64,000 nt of DNA from CBDHCC01 sp965219235 (lineage in GTDB: Bacteria > Pseudomonadota > Alphaproteobacteria > Sphingomonadales > Sphingomonadaceae), in the NCBI GenBank assembly GCA_965219235.1, contig OZ244721.1, positions 2,604,001 through 2,668,000 on the forward strand, given 5' to 3'. Below the pieces are notes generated by a model that worked only from the letters and a program-made list of their open reading frames with translations, ran no database searches and was not told the origin of the DNA. The first letter of the stretch is position 1, and the number at the start of each line of letters is the position of its first letter. Position numbers and translations under genes: made by a program. This document shows, in pieces, positions 59,412 through 64,000 of the stretch.

Positions 59412-60313
59412 GGCGGGGTCTCGCCCTATGGACGCTGGCGGTCGGCGGCCTGGGCGCCTGCGCGCCGGAGGCGGCTCCGCCCGCGCCGCCCGCCGCCGCG
59501 CCGGTCCGCGTTGTGCCCTCCCCGCCGACCGCGCCCGATCCGCGCGGCGAGACCTTCGAGCTGGAGGGCGACTTCGCGCAGGGCGGGCTCGTGCGCGGGC
59601 GGGCGCCCTCCACCGCGCTGGCGGTGACGCTCGAGGGCGAGCCGCTGGCGGTGGCCGACGACGGCCGCTTCGTCTTCGGCCTGGACCGCGACGCCGGGCA
59701 GCGGGCGGTGCTCGTCGCGCGGCTGGCGAGCGGGGCGACGGTGACGCGCGCCGTGCCGGTGGCGCCGACCGACTGGTCGACGCAGCGCGTCGACGTGGCG
59801 TTCCGCCCGGGCGGGCAGAGCGACGAGGACTATGCCGAGCGCCGGCGGGGCGAGGTCGCGATGATCGCCGCCGCGCGGGGGCGGGAGACCGCCGCCACCG
59901 GCTGGCGCGAGCGCTTCGGCTGGCCGGTGGTCGGCCGCGTCTCCGGACGCTTCGGCAATCAGCGCGTCTATCGCGGCGGCGTGCGCGGCTCTCCGCATTC
60001 GGGCGTCGACATCGCCGTTCCACGTGGAACACCCGTGCTGGCGCCGGCGTCGGGCGTGGTGGTGCTGGTCTCGCCGGGCGAGTTCGCGCTGGAGGGCAAC
60101 CTCCTCATCCTCGATCACGGCCACGGCTTGTCGAGCGCGTTCCTGCATCTGGACCGGATCACGGTTGCCGAGGGGCAGGCGGTGGTGGCGGGTCAGCCGA
60201 TCGCAGGGGTCGGCGCCACCGGCCGCGCCACCGGCCCCCACCTCCACTGGACGCTGCGCTGGAAGGGCCAGCGCCTCGATCCACAGCGGCTCGTGGAGCG
60301 GGACGGGGGCTAG
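59408..60313 (+). CDS. M23 family peptidase (LytM domain), exported
   Basis: A 301-residue protein with a signal peptide carrying a possible lipobox (LAVGGLGAC) and a Pro/Ala-rich linker, then a beta domain and the C-terminal LytM/M23 domain. Zinc ligands are in GSPHSGVDIAVPRGTP (H-x3-D) and TGPHLHWTLRW (H-x-H). It would cleave peptidoglycan cross-bridges or act as an amidase activator in the periplasm. GTG start at 59408 overlaps DUF2093. It is the last gene of the xseA group. Confidence 0.87.
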   Translation: MRRGLALWTLAVGGLGACAPEAAPPAPPAAAPVRVVPSPPTAPDPRGETFELEGDFAQGGLVRGRAPSTALAVTLEGEPLAVADDGRFVFGLDRDAGQRAVLVARLASGATVTRAVPVAPTDWSTQRVDVAFRPGGQSDEDYAERRRGEVAMIAAARGRETAATGWRERFGWPVVGRVSGRFGNQRVYRGGVRGSPHSGVDIAVPRGTPVLAPASGVVVLVSPGEFALEGNLLILDHGHGLSSAFLHLDRITVAEGQAVVAGQPIAGVGATGRATGPHLHWTLRWKGQRLDPQRLVERDGG

Positions 60314-60316
60314 CGA

Positions 60317-60844
60317 TCAGTTGGTGCGCCGCATCCGGATCGCCGTCTGACCGTCGACATTGACGAGGTAGGAACCAAGCGTCGCCCTGCGCAGCCGCAC
60401 GTGTGTGCCAACCGTCGGCGGCCGGGCCAGATCGCGACTGTCGATCTGCTGCCAGACTGCGCCGTCCGGAAGCTGGACGACCAGCTTGCCGAGTGGCGTG
60501 TAGTTCACGGCGGAGACCGTCGTCTCGAGGGAGTCGATGGGCTGTCCGTCCGGTCCTGCGAGCACCGGATTGGTCCGCTCCGAACGCCCGAACCGTTCGC
60601 GCTGACGGCGCTCGACGTCGGCGCGGTCGACCACCAGCACATCGCCTTGCGCCGCCGCGGCCGCCAACGCCGCGACCTGCGCATCGAAGCACGCGAGCCG
60701 CTCCCGGTCGTCGGCGGTGTCGCGGCAGTCAAGCAAGGCCCGATAGGATTGCGGCGGAGCAGACGGCTCCGCCGTGGCTTGTGCCGGGACGGGTGCGGCG
60801 ACGAACGCCAGCAGGAACAGCCCCGGGGAAGCGTCACGGGTCAT
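60317..60844 (-). CDS. Exported hypothetical protein, 175 residues
   Basis: A short signal peptide (GLFLLAFVAAPVPAQA) is followed by a segment with YRALLDCRDTADDRERLACF, which holds two cysteines in a pattern seen in many small alphaproteobacterial secreted proteins. The C-terminal half (about 105-175), NYTPLGKLVVQLPDGAVWQQ and LRRATLGSYLVNVDGQTAIR, forms beta-strands. No known catalytic motif. The start ATG at 60844 is the best. It is convergent to the M23 gene, with only a 3-base gap. Function unknown. Confidence 0.68.
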   Translation of the reverse strand: MTRDASPGLFLLAFVAAPVPAQATAEPSAPPQSYRALLDCRDTADDRERLACFDAQVAALAAAAAQGDVLVVDRADVERRQRERFGRSERTNPVLAGPDGQPIDSLETTVSAVNYTPLGKLVVQLPDGAVWQQIDSRDLARPPTVGTHVRLRRATLGSYLVNVDGQTAIRMRRTN

Positions 60845-61071
60845 GGGCTCGGATCTCCTGGTGAAATTCGACCAACGGCATAGGCCCGGAACGGCCGTGG
60901 GTGAAGCGGGAGTCGACGGTGTGACATTCCGGCGACACCACACCGCAAAACAGGCGCGGGGAGGTTGCCCCCCGTTTACAGCAAACAGGGCCTTCGTCAC
61001 ACCGGCCATGTAAGGAACGGTGGGTGCAAGCCGCCGCCGGCTCCGTGGGGAATATGCAAAGGGACGCCAAC

Positions 61072-64000
61072 GTGAAGACACCGAACCACATCGCCCTGCT
61101 CAAAGCCTCCGCCGCGCCCGTCGCGATCGGCCTCGCGCTTATCGCCAGCCCGGCCGCCGCCCAGCAGTCGGTGACGACTGCGACGCAGGACGCCGACCAA
61201 TCGGACAAGACGAATCAGGAGGTCGGCATTCAGGCCGTGCCGGACGCCACCGACGGTCAGCAGAACGCCGTTGGTCCGGCCATTGTCGTCACGGGCTCGC
61301 GCATTCCGCGCCGCGATCTTGAATCCGCCGCGCCGATCGCGGTGATTCAGGACGAAGAGTTCAAGCTGTCGGGCACGATCAACGTCGAGAACGTGATCAA
61401 CACCCTGCCGCAGGTCATTCCCGGCACATCGTCCTTCTCCAACAATCCCGGCGGCGGCTTCGCCACGCTGCAGCTGCGCGGCCTGGGCGACGAGCGCACC
61501 CTAGTGCTGGTCAACGGCCGGCGCTACATCTTCTTCGACACCAACCAGCTCGTCGACATCAACACCATCCCCTCCTTCCTGATCGATTCGGTCGACGTGG
61601 TGACCGGCGGCGCGTCCGCCGTCTATGGCTCGGACGCCGTCGCCGGCGTCGTGAACTTCCGCCTGCGCCAGGACCTGGTGGGCGTGGAGGCCGGCGGCCA
61701 GTATTCGATCACGGAGCGGGGCGACGGCGCGCGCTACAACGCCTACCTGGCGCTCGGCACCGAACTGGGCGACGGGCGCGGCCACGCGACCGTCTTCGCC
61801 GAATACTACCGCCGCAAATCCGTCTTCCAGGGCGCGAGAGGATTCTCCGGTTCGGTGCTTGGCGACGACGGCGAGGGCGGGCTGACGCCGGCCGGCTCTT
61901 CGACGCTGCCCCAAGGCCGGATCAACGCTGTTGGTACGGGCCTGATCGCCCGTGGTATCGATCTGAACGGCAATGGAGATTTCACCGATCCGGGTGACAC
62001 GCCGGCCCAGTTCCTGCCGCTGGCACAGGGCAACGTGTTCGACGACGCCGTGTTCGACGTCCCCGGGGTTCCGCGCCCTCGCGCCGGCGACCTCTACAAT
62101 TTCGGCCCCGCCAACTACCTGCAGGTGGCACAGGAGCGCTATCTGCTCGGCGGCTATGGCGAGTACGAGCTGTCCGATGCCGGTCACAAGGCCTATGCGG
62201 AGGTGACCTTCGTCAACAACCGCGTGCCCAACGAACTCGCGGCCACGCCGGTCACCGGAACGTTCAACGTGAACATCGCGACGGTGGCGCCGTTCCTGTC
62301 GCCCGGAGCCGTGGCGGCCCTGCAGCAGATCGATGCCAACGAGGCGGCGATCAACGCGGCGCGAGCGGCGACGGACGCGGCCAACGCGGGCACGCCAGGC
62401 TACGTTCCGCTCGGCCCACTTTACAGCGGCGCCAACGCGCCGGCGAACGGCGCGGGAGTGATCAGCACCTCCATCCAGCGCCGCGTGGTCGAGACGGGGT
62501 CCCGCAACTCGCTCGATGAGCGCAACGCCTTCCGTCTTCTGGTCGGGGTGACCGGACCGGTGTTCGGCAACTTCAACTACGACGCCTATTATAGCTATGC
62601 GCGGACCCGCAACGCCAACATCCAGTCGGGCAACATCAGTCGCTCGGCGTTCCAGGCGGGTCTGGATGGCACCGGCACCCCGATCAACATCTTCGGGCCG
62701 GGCACTCTGACTCCCGCCCAGGTCGATTCGATCTCCATCCTGGCCCAGAATGGCGACATCTCCACATTGCAGGTCGCCAGCGCGTCGGTGAGTGGTGGCT
62801 TGTTCAACTTCGGCTATGGCGCGGACGATGTCGGCATCGCGATCGGCGGAGAGTACCGCAAGACATCGTCCGAGTTCATCCCGGACACCGCCTTGTCGTC
62901 GGGTGACGTGATTGGCTTCAACGGGTCCGCGCCGACCGCCGGCTCCTACAATGTGAAGGAGGTGTTCGGCGAGCTTCGTGTGCCGATCGCATCGGGCAAG
63001 CCGGGACTGGAGCTGCTCGAAGCCAATGGCGCCGTCCGCTACTCCGACTATTCGCTGGACGCCGTGGGCGGGGTCACCACCTACGCCGGGGGCCTGCAAT
63101 ACGCCCCGATCCGCGACATCACCTTCCGCGGCCAGTATCAGCGCGCGATCCGGGCTCCCAACGTTCAGGAGCTGTTCGGGGGTCTGGCGCAGAACTTTCC
63201 GGGCGCCGTCGACCCGTGCGCGGTGGAGGCCAATGCCGCCAACCCCACCATCGCCGCGCTTTGCGTCGCCACAGGTGTGGCACCGGATCAGGTCGGCGTT
63301 CCCGGGTTGCAGCTAAACACCCAGATTCAGGACGTAGAGGGTGGATTCGCAGGGCTGCAGGAGGAGCGGTCCGAAAGCTACACCGGCGGTGTGGTGGTGC
63401 GGCCACGCTTCCTGCCGGGCTTCGCGCTGACGGCCGACTATTTCAACATCAAGGTCGATGGCTACATCACCGCACTGGGCGGCGGCCTGAACAACGTCCT
63501 GAACCTCTGCTACAACGTGTTCCAGGACGTGAATTCGATCTACTGCCAGGCCATCGCTGCGGGCCGCAACCGTGCGGCTGGCGGCGTTCTCGACGACACC
63601 AACCCGCCGCGTATCCTGAACGCGAATTCGGGCAAGGTGGAGACGGACGGCATCGATCTGGCCGCCAGCTACAACACGCGCATTCCGTTTTCCCTGCTGA
63701 CAGACACCGGCGAGCAGAAGTTGAACCTGTTCTTCCAGGGAACCTGGACGCACAAGTTCGACTTCACACCGGTGGAGGATACTCCCGACATCGTGAACGA
63801 ATGCGCCGGAACCTTCGGTTTGATCTGTCCGAACGGAAATCCGCGTCCGAAATACAAGTGGACCAGCCGCGCCTCCTTCATCGACGGGCCGCTGACCAGC
63901 AGCGTCCGCTGGCGGCACCTGTCGCACGTCCGGGACGACGACCCCACGACCGACTACAGCGTCGAGCGCCTGCGTGCCTACAATCTGATCGACCTGTCCT
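61072..64000 (+). CDS. TonB-dependent receptor, C-terminus cut by window edge
   Basis: An outer-membrane receptor open to the end of the window (976 residues seen). It has a signal peptide ending ASPAAAQQ, a TonB-box-like AIVVTGSRIPRRDLES, the plug domain (SGTINVENVINTLPQVIPG, LRGLGDERTLVLVNGRRY, GGASAVYGSDAVAGVVNFRL) and a beta-barrel with QRAIRAPNVQELFGG. This subgroup takes up unknown large substrates, often glycans or peptides, in sphingomonads. GTG at 61072 with AAGGGA seven bases ahead is chosen; an ATG at 61054 is in frame. The upstream gap 60845-61071 has no gene. Confidence 0.93.
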   Translation, partial: MKTPNHIALLKASAAPVAIGLALIASPAAAQQSVTTATQDADQSDKTNQEVGIQAVPDATDGQQNAVGPAIVVTGSRIPRRDLESAAPIAVIQDEEFKLSGTINVENVINTLPQVIPGTSSFSNNPGGGFATLQLRGLGDERTLVLVNGRRYIFFDTNQLVDINTIPSFLIDSVDVVTGGASAVYGSDAVAGVVNFRLRQDLVGVEAGGQYSITERGDGARYNAYLALGTELGDGRGHATVFAEYYRRKSVFQGARGFSGSVLGDDGEGGLTPAGSSTLPQGRINAVGTGLIARGIDLNGNGDFTDPGDTPAQFLPLAQGNVFDDAVFDVPGVPRPRAGDLYNFGPANYLQVAQERYLLGGYGEYELSDAGHKAYAEVTFVNNRVPNELAATPVTGTFNVNIATVAPFLSPGAVAALQQIDANEAAINAARAATDAANAGTPGYVPLGPLYSGANAPANGAGVISTSIQRRVVETGSRNSLDERNAFRLLVGVTGPVFGNFNYDAYYSYARTRNANIQSGNISRSAFQAGLDGTGTPINIFGPGTLTPAQVDSISILAQNGDISTLQVASASVSGGLFNFGYGADDVGIAIGGEYRKTSSEFIPDTALSSGDVIGFNGSAPTAGSYNVKEVFGELRVPIASGKPGLELLEANGAVRYSDYSLDAVGGVTTYAGGLQYAPIRDITFRGQYQRAIRAPNVQELFGGLAQNFPGAVDPCAVEANAANPTIAALCVATGVAPDQVGVPGLQLNTQIQDVEGGFAGLQEERSESYTGGVVVRPRFLPGFALTADYFNIKVDGYITALGGGLNNVLNLCYNVFQDVNSIYCQAIAAGRNRAAGGVLDDTNPPRILNANSGKVETDGIDLAASYNTRIPFSLLTDTGEQKLNLFFQGTWTHKFDFTPVEDTPDIVNECAGTFGLICPNGNPRPKYKWTSRASFIDGPLTSSVRWRHLSHVRDDDPTTDYSVERLRAYNLIDLS

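Overview
The window is GC-rich DNA from an alphaproteobacterium, most likely a sphingomonad (Sphingomonas or a relative). This is inferred from the gene set: DivK and MipZ cell-cycle proteins, an aa3 oxidase operon carrying CtaG, SURF1 and thrC, a BolA / J-domain / CobS / CobT / RpmB neighbourhood, small DUF3572 and DUF2093 proteins, and a large TonB-dependent receptor at the right edge. It reads as ordinary chromosome. No phage, transposase, integrase, plasmid or CRISPR signature was seen.

Layout. 1-6.9 kb holds a glycosyltransferase (cut by the left edge), a MobA-like nucleotidyltransferase, an MFS exporter, an acetyltransferase with a JmjC-like oxygenase, cytochrome b561 and an RcnB-like protein. 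7.0-16.3 kb is one minus-strand chain: coxB, ctaD, ctaB, a 48-residue membrane protein, ctaG, ctaE, DUF983, SURF1, thrC, a methyltransferase and a 2Fe-2S protein, largely joined by 4-base ATGA/GTGA overlaps. 16.6-20.3 kb is the plus-strand chain pyrE, pdxJ, acpS, lepB and an AI-2E-type permease. 20.3-27.7 kb has FKBP isomerase, rpsU, ccmBA, an SDR, phosphomannomutase, MipZ and panC. 27.7-43.4 kb is a mosaic of small operons: GNAT/UgpQ/RidA, DUF3572/divK, rpmG, dps, an epoxide-hydrolase-like enzyme, tRNA-Gly, a CNNM/CorC protein, an OmpA lipoprotein, tadA and rpmB.

41.4-55.6 kb appears to be a conserved locus (rpmB, phytase-like esterase, cobT, cobS, J-domain protein, bolA) split by three accessory inserts: three small secreted proteins; a Phd/PIN toxin-antitoxin pair between cobT and cobS with a perfect operator palindrome; and an HxlR-regulated, tightly overlapping run of VOC, GFA, DUF899, DUF1428 and three glutathione S-transferase genes. 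55.8-64 kb has an HhH membrane protein, purD and xseA (divergent, with interlocked start codons), DUF2093, an M23 peptidase, a secreted unknown and the TonB-dependent receptor, cut by the right edge.

Between genes there are several palindromic REP-like elements, including one 179-bp element present in two opposite-facing copies about 15 kb apart. Two coding regions (a GST at 53.7 kb and the phytase-like esterase at 41.9 kb) need a one-base frame correction at C/G runs and may be sequence errors or recent pseudogenes. I did not find a clear candidate for a wholly new system. The most unusual items are the split cobST locus with its TA module, the interlocked purD/xseA starts, the tandem expansion beside the TadA active site, and terminator-like hairpins in two ribosomal-protein leaders.
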